5,303 bases of DNA, taken from Gammaproteobacteria bacterium (GTDB taxonomy: Bacteria; Pseudomonadota; Gammaproteobacteria; GRL18). Both the position numbers and the translations under genes were made by a program. The DNA is taken from contig JAPVVU010000242.1 of the NCBI GenBank assembly GCA_028571885.1, positions 1 to 5,303 on the forward strand, read 5' to 3'. Positions 1-5,303 of this stretch are shown here, in pieces. The notes under the pieces were generated by a model. It ran no database searches. It had not been told where the DNA came from and saw only the letters and a list, made by a program, of their open reading frames with translations. Numbering within the stretch: position 1 is the stretch's first letter; each line of letters starts with the position of its first letter.

Positions 1-53
1 CCAAAAGTAGGCCCCATGAGGGGAAATAGTGAGCATTCATTATTTAATGATCC

Positions 54-128
54 GCATTAGAACCTGGCGTTTATTATTGTGCTCGGACTGCGTCAAATCG
101 CCCAATAATAAACACCAGTTTCTAATGC
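54..128. repeat. Imperfect 26-bp inverted repeat with 23-nt loop, downstream of the response regulator gene
   Basis: The left arm (54-79) and right arm (103-128) are reverse complements with 24 of 26 positions matching. The outer ends read GCATTAGAA and TTCTAATGC, and the inner ends read TTATTATTG and CAATAATAA. The loop (80-102) is visibly more GC-rich than its surroundings. The repeat begins 21 bp past the regulator's stop codon, so leftward transcripts would form a long hairpin that could end or stabilise the mRNA. No T-run follows the stem in that direction, so a classical intrinsic terminator is unlikely. An imperfect 10-bp direct repeat (TCATTATTTA at 37-46, TCATTGTTTA at 129-138) lies near the two ends and could be a remnant target duplication, which would suggest a small non-autonomous element. 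The structure is certain; its role is not. Confidence 0.8.
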
Positions 129-149
129 TCATTGTTTAGGAACAGTTAT

Positions 150-812
150 TTAGTCAGGTGATTTGATTAAGTTTGCTAAATTAATTAATTCAGACAAATT
201 TTTAGCACCCATCTTTTCCATTGCTTTTGCACGATGAATTTCAACGGTTCTGGTGCTGATATTTAATTCATAAGCAATGACTTTATTCAGTTTGCCGGTA
301 ACAACTTCAGAAAAAATTTCATTTTCTCTGGGGGTTAGTGAATCGTATTTAGTCTGTGCATCCTGCCTGACATCATGAACATCATGGCGTTTGGTATTAA
401 TTTCCATTGCCTGTGATATACGATCCAATAATTGCTGATCACTAAAGGGTTTTTGCAGAAAATCAATGGCACCATTTTGTACTGCCTTAACGGCCATAGG
501 TATTTCACCATGACCTGAGATCATGATAACGGGAAGCAGTGTTTCCATGCTGGCCAGTTTTTCCTGTAAGTCCATACCGCTCATGCCGGGCATACGAACA
601 TCCAGAATCAGACAACCCTTGCGCTCATGCTCAAACTGATTAAAAAAAAGATCGGCAGATTCAAAACATTCTACGCTATAACCGACAGACTTGATGAGCA
701 GACGAAGTGCTGCTCTGACATCAGGCTCGTCATCAACAACAAAAACAGTTTGTTTTTTGCTGCTATCTGAAAGTGCAGAATTTGGGGCTTGATTTGGCAA
801 GTCTATCTCCAT
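150..812 (-). CDS. FixJ/NarL-type two-component response regulator (REC + LuxR-type HTH)
   Basis: This is a cytoplasmic DNA-binding response regulator of 220 residues, slightly longer than typical FixJ proteins because of about 21 extra N-terminal residues. The receiver domain spans about 22-135. It has the acidic pair Asp27-Asp28, the phosphoacceptor Asp71 in LILDVRMPGM, Ser99 in the MISGHG switch segment and Lys121 in LQKPF, so every residue needed for phosphorylation is present. A LuxR/FixJ helix-turn-helix follows at about 157-213, with LTPREN and a recognition helix around STRTVEIHRAKAMEKMGAK. The family normally activates transcription as a dimer after phosphorylation; the targets here are unknown. 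The gene follows the PAS kinase homologue in the same frame, separated only by a TAA and one TTT codon. No Shine-Dalgarno is visible before its ATG, so translation probably depends on reinitiation after the upstream gene. The upstream in-frame TAA fixes the longest possible start. Confidence 0.93.
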   Translation of the reverse strand: MEIDLPNQAPNSALSDSSKKQTVFVVDDEPDVRAALRLLIKSVGYSVECFESADLFFNQFEHERKGCLILDVRMPGMSGMDLQEKLASMETLLPVIMISGHGEIPMAVKAVQNGAIDFLQKPFSDQQLLDRISQAMEINTKRHDVHDVRQDAQTKYDSLTPRENEIFSEVVTGKLNKVIAYELNISTRTVEIHRAKAMEKMGAKNLSELINLANLIKSPD

Positions 813-815
813 AAA

Positions 816-2066
816 TTATTGACAGTTTTTGGCATTATTTGAGTTAAGCGGCAAACAAATCGTGACAACTGTTGGGCATTGATTGTCGTGTGGATTTTCT
901 TTTGGGGTATTATCAGAAATAATACTGATACTGCCATTATGTAAGCCGATAATATGATGGCACATTGACAAGCCAATGCCAATACCATTCTTTTTAGTGG
1001 TGGTAAATGGTTCAAATAGCTTTTTCTGAATTTCTTCAGGGAATCCCGGACCATTATCTGCAATGACTATTTCGTAGTGTGACTCATCATGCAGGCGGGT
1101 CGTCAAAATAATTTCAGGAAACTCGGTAGAATGTTCCATGACGGCATCAATTGCATTATTAAGCAGGCTAAAGATCACTTGTCTCATTTGAACTTTATCG
1201 ATGCATAATGTCATATATGAGGGTTCATAATGAGTGACTAATTTAATAAATGATGCAGGGCTGTCTAACTCAGTTAAATGGATGCTTTCCTGGATGAGAT
1301 GATTCATGCATACATTTTGATAATTCAATGTATTGGTATTAAGCTGAGCGCGCACGTTTTTTATTATTTGCCCTGCATTTTCAGCATTGACAACAACTCG
1401 TTGCATCGCTTTGTCTATCTCATCAGAAGAGGCATTGTGTTGGTAGAGACGCTGCATTGCCTGAGTATAAGATATGATGGCGGTCAGGGGCTGATTTAAT
1501 TTATCCGCAAGAGAACTGGAAATTTCTCTCATGGCACTCAGGCGAGAAAACTGTTTTAACTCTTTGAAATTTTTTTTATAAGCTGAAGCCTCTTTATGTG
1601 CTGAAGATTCTTTATAAGCTGAGGGCTCTTTATGAGCTGAAGGCTCTTTACCAGCTGAAGGCTCTTTATAGGCTGAAGGCTCCTCATTAATGGTATTCAG
1701 TGTGATTAAATAAAATTCTTTTTGCTCAGTCGTACTCACTTTAGGGAGGGCTTCAAGGCTGTCTTCAGGGTTAATGATCATTTTTAACACAAAAGAGCGG
1801 GTTCTCTGGTTGTGCTTAAAACGTATATTGAACTTAATGGCTGATGAATGATTATGGAGTTTGTCGAGGGCGTTATGAAAATCTTGCTTATTGAGATCCT
1901 CTGATAATTTTATCACATTTGCTGATTTAAGAAAGCCAGGGCTAAAAAACTTATCAGCCTCCTGGTTATGGTAGTGAACCAGGCCATTTTTATCGACAAT
2001 AAGTATGGCCACAGGCAGACACTCTAATATTGTCTGAGGGGCAAGTTCTAATGTTGGGTTATGCAT
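816..2066 (-). CDS. PAS-domain histidine kinase homologue lacking the phosphoacceptor His (probable pseudokinase)
   Basis: This is a soluble 416-residue FixL/DctB-like protein with no membrane segment. A PAS domain spans about 10-125, beginning ILECLPVAILIVDKNGLVHYHN; nothing identifies a bound cofactor. Six hexapeptide repeats occupy 129-164. A HisKA-like dimerisation region follows at about 170-245, recognisable from SRLSAM and LNQPLTAI. The family motif is normally A-H-E-L-N-Q-P-L, but here it reads A-D-K-L-N-Q-P-L: Asp188 (codon GAT, 1503-1505) replaces the phosphorylated His, and Lys189 replaces the acidic residue that helps catalysis. The HATPase domain (about 290-408) looks functional, with Asn304 in the N box, DNGPGF (337-342), FEPF (351-354) and GIGIGL (361-366). 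It is the first gene of a unit with the response regulator. The likely role is an ATP-binding modulator, phosphatase or heterodimer partner. The ORF is otherwise intact, which argues against simple decay. The ATG is preceded by only a weak ribosome site. Confidence 0.9.
   Translation of the reverse strand: MHNPTLELAPQTILECLPVAILIVDKNGLVHYHNQEADKFFSPGFLKSANVIKLSEDLNKQDFHNALDKLHNHSSAIKFNIRFKHNQRTRSFVLKMIINPEDSLEALPKVSTTEQKEFYLITLNTINEEPSAYKEPSAGKEPSAHKEPSAYKESSAHKEASAYKKNFKELKQFSRLSAMREISSSLADKLNQPLTAIISYTQAMQRLYQHNASSDEIDKAMQRVVVNAENAGQIIKNVRAQLNTNTLNYQNVCMNHLIQESIHLTELDSPASFIKLVTHYEPSYMTLCIDKVQMRQVIFSLLNNAIDAVMEHSTEFPEIILTTRLHDESHYEIVIADNGPGFPEEIQKKLFEPFTTTKKNGIGIGLSMCHHIIGLHNGSISIISDNTPKENPHDNQCPTVVTICLPLNSNNAKNCQ
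1575..1682 (-). repeat. Six tandem 18-bp units encoding hexapeptide repeats in the PAS kinase homologue
   Basis: Residues 129-164 read EPSAYK, EPSAGK, EPSAHK, EPSAYK, ESSAHK and EASAYK, exactly six 18-bp units in frame. Copies differ mainly at the second and fifth positions, and the last two (nearest the kinase core) have diverged most. The array lies directly between the PAS domain and the dimerisation helix, where sensor kinases normally have a coiled-coil signalling helix. The hexad period does not match a heptad coiled coil. Unit gain or loss by slippage would keep the frame and change only linker length. Confidence 0.95.
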
Positions 2067-2144
2067 ATTTTTCAGAAGACCATTTTTATCAATTTCAGGC
2101 AGAGTTGTTGTTATTTAATACCCGCCTTATTTTGCACTGTAACC

Positions 2145-2173
2145 ATTATCGTTTAGCCGGTTGTTGTTTACAA
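2145..2173 (-). promoter_or_regulatory. Predicted sigma70 promoter for the PAS kinase homologue and response regulator genes
   Basis: On the minus strand, TTGTAA (2173-2168) and GATAAT (2150-2145) are separated by exactly 17 bp. They match the -35 consensus at 4 of 6 positions and the -10 consensus at 5 of 6. Transcription would begin near 2138, giving a leader of about 70 nt before the ATG at 2066. It is the best-matching promoter I found reading by eye on this side of the intergenic region. It was not scored against a background model. Confidence 0.45.
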
Positions 2174-2210
2174 TATGTAGAAACCGAAGGTAGTATAGAA
2201 AGCGTTTAGA

Positions 2211-2368
2211 TTGAGTCGAAGTTTACTTCATACCTGCTCTGTCTTATCCTGTATGGGCACTTTTATGCAATATTATTGTCCAAAAGACGTTCTATATAAT
2301 GTATAGATACTAATATTAGTCTTTTTTGCATCTAATACAGGATAAGGCAAGTATGCAGTAAACCTCAA
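2211..2368. repeat. Nested palindromic, MITE-like element (about 158 bp) between the divergent genes
   Basis: The outer arms (2221-2253 and 2336-2363) are reverse complements, matching at 26 of 28 positions apart from a 5-nt insertion in the left arm. A further TTGAG/CTCAA pair extends them to 2211 and 2368. Inside, three more pairs nest in the correct order: ATGCAA (2265-2270) with TTGCAT (2326-2331), AAAAGAC (2282-2288) with GTCTTTT (2319-2325), and TCTATA (2291-2296) with TATAGA (2302-2307). A 12-bp perfect palindrome, ACTAATATTAGT, lies at 2309-2320. The symmetry runs across nearly the whole element, as in MITEs or palindromic intergenic repeats. No transposase and no clear target duplication are visible. 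A large regulatory hairpin is the alternative. Confidence 0.7.
2273..2300 (+). promoter_or_regulatory. Possible sigma70 promoter for the membrane kinase gene, inside the palindrome
   Basis: A perfect TATAAT -10 box lies at 2295-2300, and a poor -35 (TTATTG, 2273-2278) lies 16 bp upstream. Transcription would start near 2307 and leave a leader of about 147 nt that contains the right arm of the palindrome. The -10 sits in the central hairpin of the element, so the element may supply the promoter. The AT-rich setting makes chance matches likely. Confidence 0.3.
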
Positions 2369-2396
2369 CCCGGCCTGAAAACGTATGTATTTCGCC

Positions 2397-2426
2397 GTGA
2401 TAGTTAAAAAAGTGATAGTTAAAAAA
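2397..2426 (+). repeat. Perfect tandem duplication of a 15-mer in the A-rich leader of the membrane kinase gene
   Basis: The unit GTGATAGTTAAAAAA occurs twice back to back, followed by a degenerate AT-rich stretch up to the start codon at 2454. No Shine-Dalgarno sequence is visible before that ATG, so the A-rich leader may support initiation through ribosomal protein S1 instead. The duplication changes spacing between any upstream promoter and the start codon. Confidence 0.85.
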
Positions 2427-2453
2427 AGTAATTAAAATAAATAGTTAAATGAT

Positions 2454-4427
2454 ATGTCAAAAAAACTGTTCCATTCTCTAAAATTTCAAATTACCGCCGT
2501 ATTAGGCATTCTATTGTCTCTATTTTCATTTGCGATCACTTATACACTGTATAACATTGATGAACGAGAGAAAGAGATGGCTGCACTGCATTTGATTAAT
2601 CGTTTGCAGCTAATCACCAACTATATGGACATGCAGAGTTTTAACTATCTAAAAAATGCGCCGCAAAACAGCAGCGCTTATAAACGTGATATTAATTTGT
2701 ATTATGACGACTTAAAAGGGCAGCTCAACAAAAAAAATGACATTATTACCTGTTTTTCTGATGAGCATTTAACCGCTGAACTTGTTGAGATGGATAACGG
2801 TGTCGATCTGAACCTGGATGAGAAAACCAAAAAAACACTCAATCGTTTACAGGAGACCTGGAATATTTATTATAAAGAGTTAAGTGCGACTTTAGGGGAG
2901 AGAAATGATTCACCAAAATTAGCTGCTGCAGCACAATACATTTCTGAAAACCAGAAAAATATAAAAAACATTGAAGATGTTGTGGTTACGCAATTACAAC
3001 AGGATCTAAAAAATCGTATTAACTGGATTAATTATGTCAATAAAATGATATTGGCGATCGCATTTATGGTTGCTTTAATCACCATAGCAGGATTTTATAT
3101 TAAAGTGATTATTCCATTGAATCGAGCGATGGAAGGTTTTAATCGGGTGGCAAAAGGTGATTTTGGTCATCAGATTGTTATTAATAGTGATAACGAGATC
3201 GCATCGATTGTAAGAAGTTTTAACCATTTGTCCCAACGACTGAATTCAATTTTTCAGTTGATTCACAAAGTTCAGCAAGGTAATGATCTGGATTCTACCC
3301 TGGGCTTTATTGCGGAGCAATTTGCTTCCATCCTGCCAATAAACTGGACCAGCGTTTTATTGCACAATGGTAATGCCACTATGTTGGAACTGCAAAAAGC
3401 CTATATGGACGGTAAGCCGCATATTTTACCCAGAACTCATTTTACGGTAGAAGGCACCTTATTGGAAAAGGCCATTAATAGCGATAAACCGCTATTGATC
3501 TCAAATCTTCAGGAGACGGCAGCAAAGAATAAAAAATATGTATTTTTGAGGTTGCTGGCAAAAGAAGGCATGAACAGTGCAATTTTTTTACATCTGACTC
3601 AGGAAACACAAGTGCCGGGTATGCTGATTTTTGCTTCAAGGGAAGCTGATGCCTACAATGAAGAACACATAGAATTACTCAGTAATATTGCTCATCTGGT
3701 GACTCATAGTTTTGGTAAAACAGTTAAAATGGCGGAGCAAAGACGTCTGGCGGCGATAGGCGAATTTACATCGGGTATTGTTCATGAAGTTCGTAATCCA
3801 TTGACAACAATCGGCCTGGCTCTAAAATATTTTGCACGCCAGGAACTGGATGAAGACGGTACTGAATGGGCAGAAATTTCTAATCGTGAATCGGCACGAA
3901 TGGGACGTTTACTGGAAGATATTCTGCTCTATGCAAAGCCGGTGAAACTGGATTTAAAAGCAATTAATCTACTGGATTTTGTCAGTCATTTTATTAGCAC
4001 CAATAAGGCCATAGGGGAAGCAAAAAAACTACATCTGCAAGCACCTAATGAAGATCAGGAGGCAATCTATGATAGTCAATTACTGGTCAGAGCAGACAGC
4101 GATCGCTTGAACCAGATTTTATTAAATATATATCGTAATGCAGCCGAAGCCGCTGATGATGCCAGTCAGATTCGATGCTCATTAATAAGCAACCATGAAG
4201 CATGTACAGTAACAATTAATATTAATAATCAGGGTAAAGTTATCCCTGAAGAAATTTTACAACGTATAGGCGAGCCCTTTTTTACCACCAGGAGCCGCGG
4301 TACAGGTTTGGGAATGGGTATTGTAAAACGCATGGTGGAAGCACATAGTGGTAATCTGAAAATAGCATCATCTGCTGAGCAGGGTACTGATGTGACCATT
4401 ACCCTGCCTTATATCGGCACTAGTTGA
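2454..4427 (+). CDS. Membrane sensor histidine kinase (TM-sensor-TM-HAMP-GAF-HisKA-HATPase)
   Basis: This 657-residue inner-membrane sensor kinase has TM1 at about 12-34, an extracytoplasmic region of about 160 residues (35-196) rich in predicted helix, and TM2 at about 197-220. A HAMP domain follows at about 217-270 (starting at Pro221), then a GAF domain at about 275-420, so it may sense both a periplasmic and a cytoplasmic input. I recognise no specific ligand-binding family in the periplasmic part, though its start (INRLQLITNYMDM) faintly recalls PilJ/NarX-type helical sensors. The HisKA domain (about 428-497) keeps the phosphoacceptor His444 in GIVHEVRNPL. The HATPase has the N box (Asn558, Asn562), EPFFTTR (607-613) and GTGLGMG (616-622). 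Its G1 box is a variant, NNQGKVIP, where DxGxG is usual. An in-frame TAG 12 nt upstream fixes the ATG. It has no regulator of its own nearby; the closest is the divergent FixJ-like protein, a possible partner. Confidence 0.92.
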   Translation: MSKKLFHSLKFQITAVLGILLSLFSFAITYTLYNIDEREKEMAALHLINRLQLITNYMDMQSFNYLKNAPQNSSAYKRDINLYYDDLKGQLNKKNDIITCFSDEHLTAELVEMDNGVDLNLDEKTKKTLNRLQETWNIYYKELSATLGERNDSPKLAAAAQYISENQKNIKNIEDVVVTQLQQDLKNRINWINYVNKMILAIAFMVALITIAGFYIKVIIPLNRAMEGFNRVAKGDFGHQIVINSDNEIASIVRSFNHLSQRLNSIFQLIHKVQQGNDLDSTLGFIAEQFASILPINWTSVLLHNGNATMLELQKAYMDGKPHILPRTHFTVEGTLLEKAINSDKPLLISNLQETAAKNKKYVFLRLLAKEGMNSAIFLHLTQETQVPGMLIFASREADAYNEEHIELLSNIAHLVTHSFGKTVKMAEQRRLAAIGEFTSGIVHEVRNPLTTIGLALKYFARQELDEDGTEWAEISNRESARMGRLLEDILLYAKPVKLDLKAINLLDFVSHFISTNKAIGEAKKLHLQAPNEDQEAIYDSQLLVRADSDRLNQILLNIYRNAAEAADDASQIRCSLISNHEACTVTININNQGKVIPEEILQRIGEPFFTTRSRGTGLGMGIVKRMVEAHSGNLKIASSAEQGTDVTITLPYIGTS

Positions 4428-4430
4428 GGT

Positions 4431-4454
4431 GAATGGTTAAACGAATAGTTAAGC
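4431..4454. repeat. Imperfect tandem 12-mer across the convergent gene junction
   Basis: GAATGGTTAAAC (4431-4442) is followed at once by GAATAGTTAAGC (4443-4454), matching at 10 of 12 positions. The second copy contains the dusC stop codon (4449-4451). The two convergent genes are only 21 bp apart, and I see no hairpin with a T-run in either direction to serve as a shared terminator. Confidence 0.7.
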
Positions 4455-5303
4455 GAGGCCCTTACAACTCGCCTTGATTAATTGAATGGCCTGATGCGGA
4501 TCTTTAAGCAGTTTAAGTTGAGAAAAAATTTCTTCAGCCTGAGTGTAGTTAGGCATTAACCATTTAACCCATAACTTGAGACGTGGGGCGATGTAGCGTT
4601 TATTGAGATTAGGATTATGGCTCATCAATTGATATAAATTCTCTAGAATTAAGCACAGTTCCTGCCAGCTTAAAGGTTGTATTGCTTTATTCTCAAGCGA
4701 GTATTTGATTTGTAATGCTAAATCGGGTGTTACCATTGCACCTCTGCCCAACATGACACTGTCACAACCACTGCGTTCTTTGCAGTTAAAATAATCTTCA
4801 ACACTCCAGATTTCACCATTTGCTATCACTGGAATATTGAGCAATTCTGAGATGGGTGCTAATGCATCCCAATAGGCTGGTGGACGATAGCCATCTTTTT
4901 TTGTTCTTGCATGAATGGTGACCCAGTCTGCTCCCCCGTTTTGGATAGCTAAGGCATTCTCATGAGCCAATGACTGATCGTCAAAACCAAGGCGCATTTT
5001 AGCCGTCACTGGGATGTTTTCCGGCACAGCCTTGCGTACAGCGCTGACCAGCTGATTAATTCGTTCAGGATATTTTAGTAAGCTGGCACCGCCATCTCTT
5101 CGGTTGACAGTTTTAGCCGGGCAGCCAAAATTGAGATCAATTCCTTTAGCACCTAATTGAGCTGCCCTGGCAGCATTTTCTGCCATTGCAGTATTGTCAC
5201 TGCCCAGTAACTGTAAAAAAATGGGTGTTCCAGATTTTGTATGGCTGATGGTTCGATAGCTTTCGCTTTTTAACTCTAATTTTAACTCTGGTTTTACTTC
5301 GGG
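4449..5303 (-). CDS. dusC: tRNA-dihydrouridine synthase C (tRNA U16), 5' end beyond the window
   Basis: DusC is an FMN-dependent enzyme that uses NADPH to reduce uridine 16 in the tRNA D-loop. The frame stays open to the right edge, giving 284 visible residues. An internal ATG at 5184-5186 is not the real start, because LQLLG and other conserved DusC sequence lie upstream of it. By comparison with E. coli DusC (315 residues), roughly 50 N-terminal residues, including the first FMN-binding strand, are missing. Visible hallmarks are the catalytic Cys in NFGCPAKTVN (codon 5121-5123), KMRLGFDD, the IHARTKKDGYR segment with the FMN-site His, VIANGEIWS, and the FMN-phosphate loop MLGRGAM. The TIM barrel is followed by the helical tRNA-binding C-terminus. 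DusC rather than DusA or DusB is preferred from KTVN with GGASLL and the NGEIW motif. A charged tetrapeptide repeat appears at the visible N-terminal edge. Confidence 0.92.
   Translation of the reverse strand, partial: PEVKPELKLELKSESYRTISHTKSGTPIFLQLLGSDNTAMAENAARAAQLGAKGIDLNFGCPAKTVNRRDGGASLLKYPERINQLVSAVRKAVPENIPVTAKMRLGFDDQSLAHENALAIQNGGADWVTIHARTKKDGYRPPAYWDALAPISELLNIPVIANGEIWSVEDYFNCKERSGCDSVMLGRGAMVTPDLALQIKYSLENKAIQPLSWQELCLILENLYQLMSHNPNLNKRYIAPRLKLWVKWLMPNYTQAEEIFSQLKLLKDPHQAIQLIKASCKGLA
5268..5303 (-). repeat. Tandem 12-bp units in dusC encoding PEVK-PELK-LELK
   Basis: Three consecutive 12-mers (5268-5279, 5280-5291, 5292-5303) encode LELK, PELK and PEVK in frame, reading back from the window interior. 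The first two differ only in the last two bases; the third is more diverged. E. coli DusC has only a short PELQ-type segment here, so this looks like a local expansion in a surface loop. The array reaches the window edge and may continue. Confidence 0.7.

Larger units (their letters stand above)
2067..2453. other. Divergent intergenic region with promoters and a palindromic element
   Basis: These 387 bp separate two divergent signalling genes and contain no credible ORF. From left to right they hold the leader of the PAS kinase gene (2067-2138), a sigma70-like promoter facing left (2145-2173), a nested palindrome (2211-2368) with a perfect TATAAT near its centre, and an A-rich leader before the membrane kinase gene. 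The 9-mer GTTGTTGTT occurs at 2104-2112 and 2160-2168; the second copy abuts the left-facing -35 box, so the pair could be an operator. This is weak, because the motif is simple. Confidence 0.7.

Noticed and set aside
12..23. CCCC-ATGA-GGGG hairpin, a possible terminator for leftward transcripts
   Set aside because: The stem is only 4 bp and the following T-run is short and offset.
1..60. A plus-strand frame open from the window edge to a TAG at 58-60, which could be the tail of an upstream gene
   Set aside because: Twenty open codons are common by chance, the sequence is not recognisable, and the stop lies inside the inverted-repeat arm.
10..90. CRISPR-like interpretation of the repeats in the window
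   Set aside because: The repeats are inverted pairs or contiguous tandem units. No regularly spaced direct repeats with unique spacers are present.
803..1063. An 86-residue minus-strand ORF with a hydrophobic stretch
   Set aside because: It overlaps the HATPase-coding part of the PAS kinase homologue in another frame. The kinase frame has clear family motifs, so this is a shadow.
1278..1499. A 73-residue plus-strand ORF
   Set aside because: It is antisense to the dimerisation region of the PAS kinase homologue, with no recognisable motif or ribosome site.
1875..2036. Haem-binding PAS domain, as in FixL
   Set aside because: His64 lies roughly where a FixL haem ligand might fall, but the surrounding FixL haem-pocket sequence is absent, so no cofactor can be assigned.
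2254..2269. Sigma54-like site (TGG at 2254-2256, GC at 2267-2268, correct 10-bp spacing)
   Set aside because: The CAC of the -24 element is out of register, the TT before GC is not matched, and it lies within the palindromic element. No sigma54 activator is present in the window.

Overview
The window looks like AT-rich chromosome from a gammaproteobacterium. The best taxonomic clue is a DusC-type tRNA-dihydrouridine synthase, a subfamily found mainly in that class. FixJ/FixL-type signalling genes and a KinB/ZraS-like kinase fit but do not narrow it. I cannot name a genus.

Layout, left to right. Positions 1-149 are non-coding and hold a strong 26-bp inverted repeat (54-128) just past the end of the first gene. 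On the minus strand, a two-gene unit reads leftwards from about 2140: a soluble PAS-type histidine kinase homologue (816-2066) followed by a FixJ/LuxR-type response regulator (150-812). The two are in the same frame, separated by one stop codon and one sense codon. A 387-bp divergent intergenic region (2067-2453) follows. It holds a plausible sigma70 promoter for the minus-strand unit, a nested palindromic element of about 158 bp that resembles a MITE, and an A-rich leader with a duplicated 15-mer. On the plus strand, 2454-4427 encodes a membrane histidine kinase (two TM segments, HAMP, GAF, HisKA, HATPase). It converges, 21 bp apart, on dusC (4449 to beyond the right edge, minus strand, N-terminus missing).

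The main result is that the PAS kinase homologue next to the response regulator has lost its phosphoacceptor. The usual A-H-E-L-N-Q-P-L motif reads A-D-K-L-N-Q-P-L, with Asp188 in place of His and Lys189 in place of the acidic neighbour. Its ATP-binding boxes and the regulator's phosphorylation site are intact. Six in-frame copies of a hexapeptide (E-P-S-A-Y-K type) sit between its PAS domain and the degenerate dimerisation helix. The divergently encoded membrane kinase keeps its His (His444) and has no regulator of its own here. A reasonable inference is a three-protein circuit: the membrane kinase, or another kinase elsewhere, supplies phosphate to the FixJ-like regulator, and the PAS protein acts as an ATP-binding pseudokinase that modulates signalling. 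No target gene or signal can be read from the window.

Short tandem duplications recur: 18-bp units in the pseudokinase, 15-bp before the membrane kinase, 12-bp at the convergent junction and 12-bp in dusC.
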